64,000 nucleotides of DNA from Bradyrhizobium sp. WSM1743. Lineage in GTDB: Bacteria; Pseudomonadota; Alphaproteobacteria; Rhizobiales; Xanthobacteraceae. Of this stretch, positions 1 to 8,233 are shown piece after piece (the first letter of the stretch is position 1; the number at the start of each line of letters is the position of its first letter). The stretch covers positions 62,001 through 126,000 of the forward strand of contig NZ_AXAZ01000008.1 of NCBI RefSeq assembly GCF_000473065.1, given 5' to 3'. The notes beneath the pieces are model-generated. The model did not search any database. It was not told the DNA's origin and worked only from the letters and a program-made list of their open reading frames with translations. A program made the translations under genes and the position numbers.

Positions 1-2
1 GC

Positions 3-1370
3 CGCGACGAAGCATCGCCGAACTATTATCTCGACTACGCCTTCGACGAGATGCGCAAGCTGGTCGACACTTTCCCGAAGTCGTACACCGAGCGCGTCTT
101 CGTGGTGCGGCTTGCGATCGACACCAACGTGCAGAAGGCGGCGGAAGACGCAATCGAGAACCAGCTGCGCCAGTTCGGCCGCGACTATCACGCGACGCAG
201 GCGGCGACCGTCGTCGCCGATCTCGACGGCGGCATCCGCGCCATGGTCGGCGGCCGCGACTATGGCGCCAGCCAATTCAACCGCGCCACCGACGCCTATC
301 GCCAGCCCGGCTCGTCGTTCAAGCCCTACGTCTACACCACGGCCCTCCTGAACGGTTACACGCCGAACTCGGTCGTGGTCGACGGCCCGGTCTGCATCGG
401 CAATTGGTGCCCGCAGAATTATGGCCATTCCTATTCCGGCTCGGTAACGCTGACACAGGCGATCACGCGCTCGATCAACGTCGTGCCGGTGAAGCTGTCG
501 ATCGAGATCGGCCGGCGGGAGCAGCCGAAGGCACCGAACCCGGCTAAAGTCGGCCGCGCCAAGATCGTCGAGGTCGCGCGCCGTTTCGGCATCAAGGCGC
601 CGCTGCCCGATACGCCGTCGCTGCCGATCGGCTCGGACGAAGTCACCGTGCTCGAGCACGCCGTCGCCTACGCGACCTTCCCCAACCGCGGCAAGTCGGT
701 GACGCCGCATGCGGTGCTGGAGGTGCGCACCGGCGCCGGCGATCTGGTCTGGCGCTGGGACCGCGACGGGCCAAAGCCGAAGCAAGCCATTCCGCCGAAC
801 ATCGCCGCCGACATGGCGGGCATGATGAGCCACGTCGTCAGCGAGGGCACGGCGCGCCGCGCTGCGCTGGACGGCATTCCGACCGCGGGCAAGACCGGCA
901 CGACCAATGCGTATCGCGACGCCTGGTTCGTCGGCTACACCGGCAATTTCACCTGCGCGGTGTGGTACGGCAACGACGACTATTCGCCGACCAACCGCAT
1001 GACCGGCGGCTCACTGCCGGCGCAGACCTGGCACGACATCATGGTCGCCGCGCATCAGGGCGTCGAGGTCCGGGAGATCCCCGGCATCGGCATGGGCCAG
1101 AAGCTGCCGCCGCAGCCGATGGCCGCGCACGCCAGCGCGGCGCCGAAGGTGCTGGAGACCAAGCCCGGCCCGCCGCCGGTCTTGACCAAGCGCGGCGCCG
1201 ACATCCTGGTGCGCGTAGAGAAGCTGCTCGATGATGCGGCCAAGGCTGCGAACAAATCGACGGCAAATGAGGGCAAGCCGGCCAAGCCGTCCTCGTCGAC
1301 GAGCGCGCTCGCCTTCCCGCAGAACTATGCGGAAGAGAATGCCAACGCCTCCGCCCCGCGCAAGAACTGA
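3..1370 (+). CDS. Penicillin-binding protein 1A-type, C-terminal part (5' end outside window)
   Basis: Class A PBPs polymerise and cross-link peptidoglycan in the periplasm. Only the transpeptidase half is present: the reading frame is already open at base 3, so the gene starts upstream. Counting from the Met codon at 51, the active-site SxxK motif (SSFK) is near residues 88-91, the second motif is SIN in TRSINVVPVK, and the third is KTG in AGKTGTTNAYRDAWFVGYT. All three catalytic boxes are intact. The C-terminal ~70 residues are Ala/Pro/Lys-rich, a low-complexity tail common in alphaproteobacterial PBP1A. The DUF1214 gene starts 9 bases after the stop. Family assignment is confident; the glycosyltransferase half cannot be checked here. 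Confidence 0.93.
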   Translation, partial: RDEASPNYYLDYAFDEMRKLVDTFPKSYTERVFVVRLAIDTNVQKAAEDAIENQLRQFGRDYHATQAATVVADLDGGIRAMVGGRDYGASQFNRATDAYRQPGSSFKPYVYTTALLNGYTPNSVVVDGPVCIGNWCPQNYGHSYSGSVTLTQAITRSINVVPVKLSIEIGRREQPKAPNPAKVGRAKIVEVARRFGIKAPLPDTPSLPIGSDEVTVLEHAVAYATFPNRGKSVTPHAVLEVRTGAGDLVWRWDRDGPKPKQAIPPNIAADMAGMMSHVVSEGTARRAALDGIPTAGKTGTTNAYRDAWFVGYTGNFTCAVWYGNDDYSPTNRMTGGSLPAQTWHDIMVAAHQGVEVREIPGIGMGQKLPPQPMAAHASAAPKVLETKPGPPPVLTKRGADILVRVEKLLDDAAKAANKSTANEGKPAKPSSSTSALAFPQNYAEENANASAPRKN

Positions 1371-1379
1371 TCGAAACCC

Positions 1380-1958
1380 GTGCGGCTGATCCTGATCACA
1401 TTGACGGCGCTCCTTCTCGCAACCGTGGTCGGCTTAGGTGCGACCTGGATGACGACGACGCGCGGCACCGAGATCGGCGCGCTGACCATCGGCGCCTGGA
1501 CGGCGCGGCCGCGCACCGGCACCGCCGACGTCGATCCCTATTCGCGCGCCACCATCGTGCGCAACGGCGAGCTGCCGATCGGCACCGGCGACGGCGTCGC
1601 CTTCACCGCCACCACCGACGACAAGAAGAAAGCGCTCGACGGCCGCTGCGACGTCGTCGTCTCCGGCGTGACGCCGCCGGCGCGGTTCTGGACGCTGACG
1701 CTGTACGACCGCAAGGGCCATCTCGTCGCCAATTCGCTCGCCCGCTACGGCTTCACCAGCCAGGAGATCGTGCGGTCGTCCGACGGCTCGTTCGAGATCC
1801 GCATCGCCTCGCGCTCGCGCGCCGGCAACTGGCTGCCGACCGGCGGCATCGAGCGCTACGCACTTATGCTGCGCCTCTACGACACGCCGGTCGGGGTCGC
1901 GACGCGCACCCAGCGCGACGCGCCGATGCCCAGCATCACCACGGTGGGCTGCTCATGA
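1380..1958 (+). CDS. DUF1214 domain protein
   Basis: 192-aa protein with an N-terminal membrane anchor/signal segment (LILITLTALLLATVVGLGA) followed by a DUF1214-like beta-rich domain. Typical features are the segment DVDPYSRA, the cysteine in DGRCDVVVSG, FWTLTLYDRKG, and a C-terminal LRLYDTP. The start is a GTG 9 bases after the PBP stop. The stop overlaps the start of the next gene by 4 bases (ATGA), so the two are probably translationally coupled. DUF1214 and DUF1254 commonly occur together, as one protein or as neighbours; the biochemical function is unknown. An envelope role is inferred only from the anchor and the PBP neighbour. Confidence 0.85.
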   Translation: MRLILITLTALLLATVVGLGATWMTTTRGTEIGALTIGAWTARPRTGTADVDPYSRATIVRNGELPIGTGDGVAFTATTDDKKKALDGRCDVVVSGVTPPARFWTLTLYDRKGHLVANSLARYGFTSQEIVRSSDGSFEIRIASRSRAGNWLPTGGIERYALMLRLYDTPVGVATRTQRDAPMPSITTVGCS

Positions 1959-2539
1959 TCCGGCTCGCGTTCACCGTCATTGCCGGCGTGGTGCTGGGCC
2001 TCGTGGTCCATCTCGTCAGCGTGCTGGCGCTGCCGCGGATCGCGACGCAGGACGCCTATTCGCGGCTGACGCCGATGACGAAGGTGAACGCCGTCACCCA
2101 GCTTCCCCTCGCCGACCCCAACACTTCGCCGATGCCGTTCATGGATCCGGCCTTTGCGCTGGCGATCTGCCGCTACGATCTGTCGGGCGGTCCGATCAAG
2201 CTCACGGTGCCGGTGAGCCAGGCCTACACCTCGGTGTCGTTCTACACCCGCAACGAGATCGCCTATTACGCCATCAACGACCGCTCCGCCGGCCGCAAGG
2301 TGATCGAGCTCGACCTGATGACGGAAGCGCAGCACAACGAGCTGCCCGAGGACGAAGAGGTCACCGCGGCCGACCGGCTGATCATCGACTCTCCCAGCAC
2401 CACCGGCCTGATCCTGATGAAGGCGCTCGCCCCCGAGCCCGGCCTGATGCAGCAGGCGCAAGGCTCGCTTCAGGCTGCGACCTGCGCGCCGCAGACCGAG
2501 CCGCCAGCCAAAGCCGAGGCGCCGCGCGGACGACGTTGA
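1955..2539 (+). CDS. DUF1254 domain protein
   Basis: 194-aa protein with an N-terminal hydrophobic segment (residues about 5-27), then a DUF1254-like domain with DAYSRLTPMTKVN, PFMDPAFALAICRYDL and YTSVSFYTRN. It is the usual partner of the DUF1214 protein encoded just upstream, and the genes overlap by 4 bases. The last ~25 residues are Pro/Ala/Lys-rich and ended by RGRR. It is probably anchored in the inner membrane facing the periplasm. No catalytic function can be assigned from sequence. Confidence 0.85.
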   Translation: MIRLAFTVIAGVVLGLVVHLVSVLALPRIATQDAYSRLTPMTKVNAVTQLPLADPNTSPMPFMDPAFALAICRYDLSGGPIKLTVPVSQAYTSVSFYTRNEIAYYAINDRSAGRKVIELDLMTEAQHNELPEDEEVTAADRLIIDSPSTTGLILMKALAPEPGLMQQAQGSLQAATCAPQTEPPAKAEAPRGRR

Positions 2540-2687
2540 GCGCGGATCACGCGAAACACTGAAGCATCTCCGCTTGCGGAACTCATGGACCGCGGCTCCG
2601 GCTGACCGGCGCCTGTAAGCGAAGGCGGTATTTCGCGCTGCGACAATCCTGACCGGCACCAGGCTTGGCATCACGGCCGGTATGGGC

Positions 2688-2706
2688 TATCCCCTCCCAG
2701 GGGATA
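2688..2706. promoter_or_regulatory. Palindromic operator of the CsoR/RcnR-family repressor
   Basis: A perfect inverted repeat, TATCCCC-N5-GGGGATA, with a C-tract and G-tract in the arms as in known operators of the CsoR/RcnR/FrmR family. It ends 8 bases before the ATG of the repressor gene at 2715, so the site would overlap its ribosome binding region and probably gives autoregulation of the efflux operon. It also explains why the more upstream in-frame ATG at 2682 should not be used as the start. Confidence 0.7.
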
Positions 2707-2714
2707 GGATCATC

Positions 2715-2993
2715 ATGACGAAACACCTCCACGAAAGCCACCCGGACATCGTCAAACGCCTCAAGCGCGCCGAGGGACATCTGCGCAGGGTCATCGGAAT
2801 GTTCGACGACGGACGGTCCTGCCTGGACCTTGCCCAGCAGCTGCATGCAGTCGAGAAGGCGATCTCCGAGGCCAAGAAGGCCCTGATCCACGATCACGTG
2901 GATCACTGCCTGGACGCGGCCGCCAACGGCGGCGCCGGCAAATCGACCAAGAATGTCCTCGCCGAATTCAAGACGATCTCGCGATACCTCTAG
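2715..2993 (+). CDS. CsoR/RcnR/FrmR-family metal-sensing repressor
   Basis: 92-aa all-helical DUF156-family repressor. From this start the metal-sensing positions fit CsoR: Cys36 in DGRSCLDLA, His61 and Cys65 in HDHVDHCL, with a His-rich N-terminus (His4, His6, His9). RcnR has a His where Cys65 lies, so a Cu(I)-type Cys-His-Cys site is more likely than the Ni/Co set, although the extra His64 and N-terminal His residues leave this open. The start at 2715 has AGG just upstream and follows the operator palindrome; the longer frame from 2682 would run through the operator. It is followed closely by an RND adaptor, so it most likely represses that pump when metal is absent. Confidence 0.9.
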   Translation: MTKHLHESHPDIVKRLKRAEGHLRRVIGMFDDGRSCLDLAQQLHAVEKAISEAKKALIHDHVDHCLDAAANGGAGKSTKNVLAEFKTISRYL

Positions 2994-3006
2994 CGCGGAG
3001 TTTTCG

Positions 3007-4179
3007 ATGTTTTCGGCCAGCCAAACGGCCGCCGCGATTCTGTCGGTCCTATTCGCCGTAACCGACGTCATGCAGGCCTCTGCACAGTCCGCCAAGCCGG
3101 ACAGAAAGCCGGACGGAAAGCCGCCTGTGATCGTGATGGACGACGCCCGCATCAAGCTCGCCGAGATCGAGCTGCGCGAGGCAGGTCCTGCAGCGATCGC
3201 GAGACGGCTGATGGTGCCCGGCACCATCGTTCCCGATGCGGGACGGGTTGCCCATGTCTCGGTCAAGCTCTCGGGCACCGTCGCCGAATTGCGCAAGAAC
3301 ATCGGCGACGACGTCGTCAAGGACGAGGTCCTCGCCGTGCTGGAGAGTCGCGAGGTCGCCGACGCCAAGAGCGAATACCTCTCGGCAAAACTCTCCAACG
3401 AGTTGCAGCAGGAACTGACGACGCGCGACAAGTCTCTGTGGGAGGGCCGCGCAGTCCCCGAGCAGCAATACATCAAATCGCGCAATGCGGCGGCGCAAAC
3501 CGAGATGCGCTTCGGCATCGCGCGCCAGAAGCTGATGGCACTTGGAGTCACTGATGCCGAGATCGCCGCTCTGCCGCAGGCGCCCGACGGGACGCTGCGC
3601 AGTCAAAACATCCGAGCGCCGATCTCCGGACGGGTCGCCGAGCGCAAGGTCGAATCCGGCACTGCGGTGGGGCGAGACAGCCTCGAAACAGAGCTGTTCG
3701 TCCTCGTCGATCTGAGCCGCGTCTGGGTCGAGTTGGCGGTCTCGTCGGGCGACTTGCCGCTGGTGAAGGAAGGCCAGCCGGTCGATATCGCCCTGCGGGG
3801 CATGACGGAAACCGGCTCCGGCACGATCGTTTTCGTCAGCCCCCTTCTCGACAAGGAGACGCGCGCCGCCCGCGTGGTGGCCTCGCTCGGAAACGCCGAT
3901 GGCCGCTGGCGGCCGGGCTCGTTCGTGACTGCGGGTATCGCCGTCGAACGCCGCGACGTGACCGTCGCCGTTCCGTTCTCCGCCATTCAGACGGTGGATG
4001 GCCGCAAGGCCGTCTTCGTGCGAACCAAGGAGGGCTTCGAAAAGCGCGACGTCGTGCTGGGACGACGCGACGGCGCTGTCGTCGAGATCGTCTCGGGCCT
4101 CTCCGCCGGCGAGACAGTCGCCAGCTCGAATACTTTTTCGCTCAAGGCCGAGCTCTCCAAGCCCGGCGACGAGGACTGA
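3007..4179 (+). CDS. RND efflux periplasmic adaptor (CzcB/CusB-type membrane fusion protein)
   Basis: 390-aa adaptor that would link the inner-membrane RND pump to an outer-membrane channel. The N-terminus is a signal peptide (FSASQTAAAILSVLFAVTDVM...ASA). It is followed by the lipoyl/biotinyl-like half (VSVKLSGTVAELRKNIGDDV), an alpha-helical hairpin, the second lipoyl half (IRAPISGRVAERKVESGTAV) and beta-barrel/membrane-proximal domains. ATG 3007 is preceded by GGAG at 6 bases; the more upstream ATG at 2953 would overlap the repressor gene. No outer-membrane TolC/CzcC partner is encoded nearby. The stop lies 3 bases before the pump gene. Confidence 0.9.
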   Translation: MFSASQTAAAILSVLFAVTDVMQASAQSAKPDRKPDGKPPVIVMDDARIKLAEIELREAGPAAIARRLMVPGTIVPDAGRVAHVSVKLSGTVAELRKNIGDDVVKDEVLAVLESREVADAKSEYLSAKLSNELQQELTTRDKSLWEGRAVPEQQYIKSRNAAAQTEMRFGIARQKLMALGVTDAEIAALPQAPDGTLRSQNIRAPISGRVAERKVESGTAVGRDSLETELFVLVDLSRVWVELAVSSGDLPLVKEGQPVDIALRGMTETGSGTIVFVSPLLDKETRAARVVASLGNADGRWRPGSFVTAGIAVERRDVTVAVPFSAIQTVDGRKAVFVRTKEGFEKRDVVLGRRDGAVVEIVSGLSAGETVASSNTFSLKAELSKPGDED

Positions 4180-4182
4180 GCG

Positions 4183-7100
4183 ATGATCGAACGGATCGTC
4201 GAATTCTCGGTGCGGCGACGATGGCTGGTCTTGCTGGTGACCCTCGTCGCAGCGGCTTCCGGTTGCTGGTCGTTGACGCGTCTCCCCATCGACGCCGTCC
4301 CCGACGTGACCAACATCCAGGTCCAGATCAACGCCAGCGCACCCGCCCTCACCCCGGTCGAGATCGAGAAACAGGTCACCGTTGCTCTCGAGACGGCGCT
4401 GGCCGGCATGCCTGGCCTCGAGGCGACGCGCTCCTTCTCGCGCAACGGCTTCGCGCAGATCACCGCCGTGTTTGCCGACCGCACCAACATTTACTTTGCG
4501 CGGCAGCTCGTCACGGAACGTCTGAACGAAGCCAAGGGCAGCCTGCCTCCCGGCGTCGATGTCCGGATGGGACCGGTCTCGACCGGCCTCGGCGAGATCT
4601 ACTGGTGGGCCGTCGAGTACGAAAAACCGGGCGCATCCGCGCCGGTTCGGGACGGACAGCCGGGCTGGCAGAGCGACGACAGCTATCTCACACCCGAAGG
4701 CGAGCGGCTGACAGACGATTTCCAGCGCACGGTTTATTTGCGCACCGTGCAGGACTGGATCGTTCGGCCGCAGATGAAGACCGTTCCCGGCGTCGCCGGG
4801 GCCGATGCCATCGGCGGATTTGTCAAGCTTCCAGGTGCAGCCGGACCCGGCAAGACTGGTCGCCTATGGACTCTCCTTCAAGCAGGTCGTGGGCGCGATC
4901 GAGGCCAACAACACCACTCGCGGGGCGAACTACATCGAGCAGAACGGCGAAGGCCTTGTCGTTCGGGCCGCCGGCCGCGTCGAGACTCTGGAGGACATCG
5001 AACAGATCGTCGTGACGACGCGCGGCGGAGTTCCCGTTCGCATCAGGGACCTGGCGGATGTCTCGATCGGAAAGGAACTGCGCACCGGCAGCGCGAGCGT
5101 CGACGGCCGCGAGGTCGTGCTCGGCACGGCCCTGATGCTGATCGGCGGCAACAGCCGCACCGTCGCCGCCGCCGCCGACGCCAAGATCAAGGACATCAGC
5201 AAGACCCTGCCGCCGGGCATCTATGCCCGCACCGTCCTCAACCGGACCCAGCTCGTCGACGCCACGATCCATACCGTAGCCAAGAATCTCGCCGAGGGCG
5301 CCCTGCTCGTCGTCGCCGTGCTCTTCCTGCTCCTCGGCAACTTCCGCGCCGCCCTCGTCACCGCCTGCGTCATTCCCACCACCATGCTCATCACCGCGAC
5401 AGGGATGCTGGAGGGGCACATCAGCGCAAACCTGATGAGCCTTGGTGCGCTCGACTTCGGCTTGATCGTCGATGGCGCCGTTATCATTGCCGAAAACAGC
5501 CTGCGTCATCTCGCCGAGCGCCAGCGCGAACTTGGCCGCACGCTGTCCCTGGACGAACGTCTCCACACCGTGAAGGTCTCGACGTCCGAAATGATCCGGC
5601 CGACGGTCTATGGCCAAATCATCATCATCCTGGTCTATACTCCGCTGCTCACTTTCACCGGCGTCGAAGGAAAGACCTTCGAACCCATGGCCTTGACGGT
5701 GATGATCGCGTTGGGCCTGGCCTTTGTCGTTTCGCTGACATTCGTACCGGCCGCCGTCGCGATCTCGCTCTCCGGCGCGGTCGACGAGCGTGAAAACATG
5801 CTGGTCCGGACGATGAAGCGCTGGTACGCCCCGCTTCTCTCGGGCGCCATCGCCAGGCCTCTGCCCGTGGTCGCCGCCGCCACGCTGCTGTTCGTCGGAG
5901 CGGTTTTCGTGTTCATGCGTCTCGGCCAGGAATTCACGCCGACGCTCGACGAGAAGAACATCGTGATGGAGGTGAAGCGCGTGCCGAGCACCGCGCTGGC
6001 TCAGTCGCAGGCCATGCAGCTCCTGATCGAGCGGCAGATCAGCGGGCTGCCCGAGGTGGCCTTCGTGTTCTCGCGCACCGGCACGCCCGATCTCGCCGCC
6101 GACCCGATGCCGCCAAACGCATCGGACACCTACATCATCGTCAAGCCGCAGGACGAATGGCCCGATCCTTCCATGACGAAGGACGACCTCATCAAGAAGA
6201 TCGAGGCGGAGTCCGGGAAGCTGCCGGGCAACAAGCTTGGGTTTTCGCAGCCGATCGAAATGCGGTTCAACGAGCTCATTGCCGGCGTCCGCGAGGATCT
6301 GGCGGTCAAGGTGTTCGGCGACGACTTCGTCCAGATGCAGCAGACCGCTGGCCAGATCGCCGACGTGATCCGCAAGATCGATGGTGCCGGAAACGTGAAG
6401 GTCGAGGAGACCTCCGGTCTGCCCTTCCTGGAGATCAAGATCGACAAGGCCGAGATCGCGCGGCGCGGCCTCAGCCTTGCAGCCGTGCAGGATCTGATGC
6501 AGACCGCAATCGGCGGCACCGATGCCGGCCTCGTCTTCGAAGGGGACCGCCGCTTCAAGATCGTGGTGCGCCTCGCCGATGCGCAGCGGAACGACATTCC
6601 GACGCTGGAGGAGCTGCCCGTTCCGCTTCCGCGCGTCAATCCCGACGCGGCGGCCGCCTCGATTCCCTTGCGGACGATCGCCACGTTCGAACAGACCACC
6701 GGCTACAACCAGATCAGCCGCGAGAACGGCAAGCGTCGCGTCGTCGCCACCGCCGAAGTCCGCGGCCGCGACATCGGCTCGCTGGTGGCCGAAGCGCAGA
6801 CCAAGGTCACCGAGCAGGTGAAGCTGCCGCCCGGCAGCTATCTCGCCTGGGGCGGCCAGTTCGAGAATTTTGCCGTCGCCCGGCAACGGCTGGTGTTCGT
6901 GGTGCCTGCTGTCTTCGCCCTGATCTATCTGCTGCTGCTCGGGGCGCTGGGCTCGGCGCGCGACGCGCTGCTCGTCTTCAGCGCCGTGCCACTCGCGCTC
7001 ACCGGCGGAATCGCGGCCCTATGGCTGCGCGGCATGCCGTTCTCGATCTCGGCGGCCGTCGGCTTCATCGCGCTCTCGGGCGTCGCCGTGTTGAACGGGC

Positions 7101-7429
7101 TCGTCATGCTGACACAAATTCGCAAGCTGATCAGCGAGGGCATGGACCCGAGACAAGCCATTAGCGACGGCGCGTTGACGCGCTTCCGTCCGGTCGCGAT
7201 GACCGCGCTCGTCGCCTCGCTCGGCTTCGTGCCGATGGCGCTTGCGACCGGCACGGGCGCCGAGGTGCAGAAGCCGCTCGCAACCGTGGTGATCGGCGGC
7301 CTCCTCACGGCGACGCTGCTCACGCTCGTCGTGCTGCCTGCGCTCTATGCACGCTTTGCCGTTCCGCACAGGCCAACCAGACGCAGCGATGCGCCCCCAG
7401 CCCTCGTTCACGACCGCGCCGCGGAGTAA
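4183..7429 (+). pseudogene. CzcA-type heavy-metal RND pump, broken by a frameshift at about 4828
   Basis: Homologous to ~1080-aa proton-driven metal exporters. The first 215 codons (MIERIVEFSVRRRWLVLL... to GGFVK at 4825-4827) are in one frame. The rest, beginning FQVQPDPARL at 4829 and running to 7429, is in another. A single C lies between AAG and TTC where homologues have a whole codon, so two bases are missing or one is extra. Downstream motifs are intact, including the TM4 signature DFGLIVDGAVIIAEN, which resembles the divalent-cation (HME1/2) class rather than the Cu/Ag class. Either the pump is inactivated, the base call is wrong, or the junction is recoded. Everything outside the junction looks under normal selection, so the lesion is recent or artefactual. 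Confidence 0.85.
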
Positions 7430-7434
7430 CGGCC

Positions 7435-7599
7435 ATGCTGGCCGTCATCGACGACCTCCATCCGAAAGTGACCGTGAGCGCCTCAATGGATGATCTGGCC
7501 GAGGAAATCCCTCGCCCGTTCGATCCTGGCCGTGCGCAGGACGCTTCCTCGACGATGCATCTCTGGAAACGACGGAAGCCGAATTGCTTCGAGTCATAA
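7435..7599 (+). CDS. Possible small protein (54 aa), unrecognised
   Basis: An ATG 5 bases after the stop of the RND pump opens a 54-codon frame beginning MLAVIDDLHPKVTVSASMDD and ending in a basic stretch WKRRKPNCFES. It is acidic in the first half, has no signal peptide or membrane segment, and resembles no family I know. It ends at 7599, overlapping by 6 bases the end of the convergent gene. Its position suggests it is the last gene of the efflux operon, but a chance frame is equally possible. Confidence 0.3.
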   Translation: MLAVIDDLHPKVTVSASMDDLAEEIPRPFDPGRAQDASSTMHLWKRRKPNCFES

Positions 7600-8160
7600 C
7601 CCAAGCGCGATCTCGGCCCATTTCAACATGCGGTCGCTATTGAGGAACGCCAGCACCGCCGGCTCCAGTGACGCGGGCGCGCCCGGTCCAACCAAAGCCG
7701 TCGCGGCCACCATGTCGCAGCGCTGATTGAAGGCGAGCGAGAGCGCGGCGTTGCGATGTCCCTCGACGCGATAGGCCCGACTGCGGCCGCGCATCGGACC
7801 GACCATGATCTCTCGGCCGGCGCCGATTGGCCTTGTCTTGCCAATCAGCGCCAGGTCGCCCATTTGCTCGAGGTCGCCATCGTCGGCGATGCCGGTGGCG
7901 CAATTGCAGAAGCCGAGCTTGGCGCGAACGTAGAGCTGGACCTCGCCGCCGCAATCCTCGGCCTTGCAGCGGAACGCCTTTCCTTTCCCCCAGGGATCTG
8001 CGCCGAAAGGCCAGTCGGTTTCCGTCCATACCGGGCGGACCTCGCCGGATGCCGCTGTTGCGCGTGCCGGTTCGCCGGATCGCAATATCCAGACCACAGC
8101 GGCAGCGCAGAGCAGTGCGGCGGCTGCGCTGATCGCGACGAATTTGCTTGTCAGGCGCAT
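7594..8160 (-). CDS. Unrecognised membrane-anchored or exported protein with clustered Cys residues
   Basis: 188-aa protein. Residues about 5-25 form one hydrophobic segment (FVAISAAAALLCAAAVVWIL), probably an uncleaved signal anchor, and the rest is predicted periplasmic. Four cysteines lie in two pairs, in FRCKAEDCGG and LGFCNCATG, and could bind metal or form disulfides. I do not recognise the family. The longer open frame up to 8277 would translate through a tandem repeat and the end of the upstream gene; ATG 8160 gives a sensible N-terminus. It lies 58 bases downstream of the TPR gene on the same strand. Confidence 0.7.
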   Translation of the reverse strand: MRLTSKFVAISAAAALLCAAAVVWILRSGEPARATAASGEVRPVWTETDWPFGADPWGKGKAFRCKAEDCGGEVQLYVRAKLGFCNCATGIADDGDLEQMGDLALIGKTRPIGAGREIMVGPMRGRSRAYRVEGHRNAALSLAFNQRCDMVAATALVGPGAPASLEPAVLAFLNSDRMLKWAEIALGL

Positions 8161-8179
8161 GGAAGCTGCTGCGGCACTT

Positions 8180-8233
8180 TTCCTAATTCTGAGCCATTTC
8201 CTAATTCTGAGCCATTTCCTAATTCTGAGCCAT
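8180..8233. repeat. Three perfect tandem copies of an 18-bp unit at the end of the TPR gene
   Basis: The unit TTCCTAATTCTGAGCCAT occurs three times head to tail (8180-8197, 8198-8215, 8216-8233). On the minus strand each copy reads ATG GCT CAG AAT TAG GAA, that is Met-Ala-Gln-Asn-stop. The first-transcribed copy (8216-8233) is the authentic end of the TPR gene and the other two repeat its last codons downstream. The pattern fits slipped-strand expansion. Copy number is probably variable between strains. Confidence 0.95.

Noticed and set aside
4830..5793. Continuation of the first CzcA frame after the frameshift
   Set aside because: The sequence becomes Arg/His/Gln-rich and non-homologous immediately after 4828; the true protein continues in the other frame.
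4823..6886. 687-codon minus-strand frame opposite the CzcA-type pump
   Set aside because: Composition of an antisense shadow (Asp/Arg/His/Gly runs) and no ribosome site or family.
8180..8233. Short tandem repeat considered as a CRISPR-like array
   Set aside because: Units are directly adjacent without spacers and duplicate the end of a coding gene.
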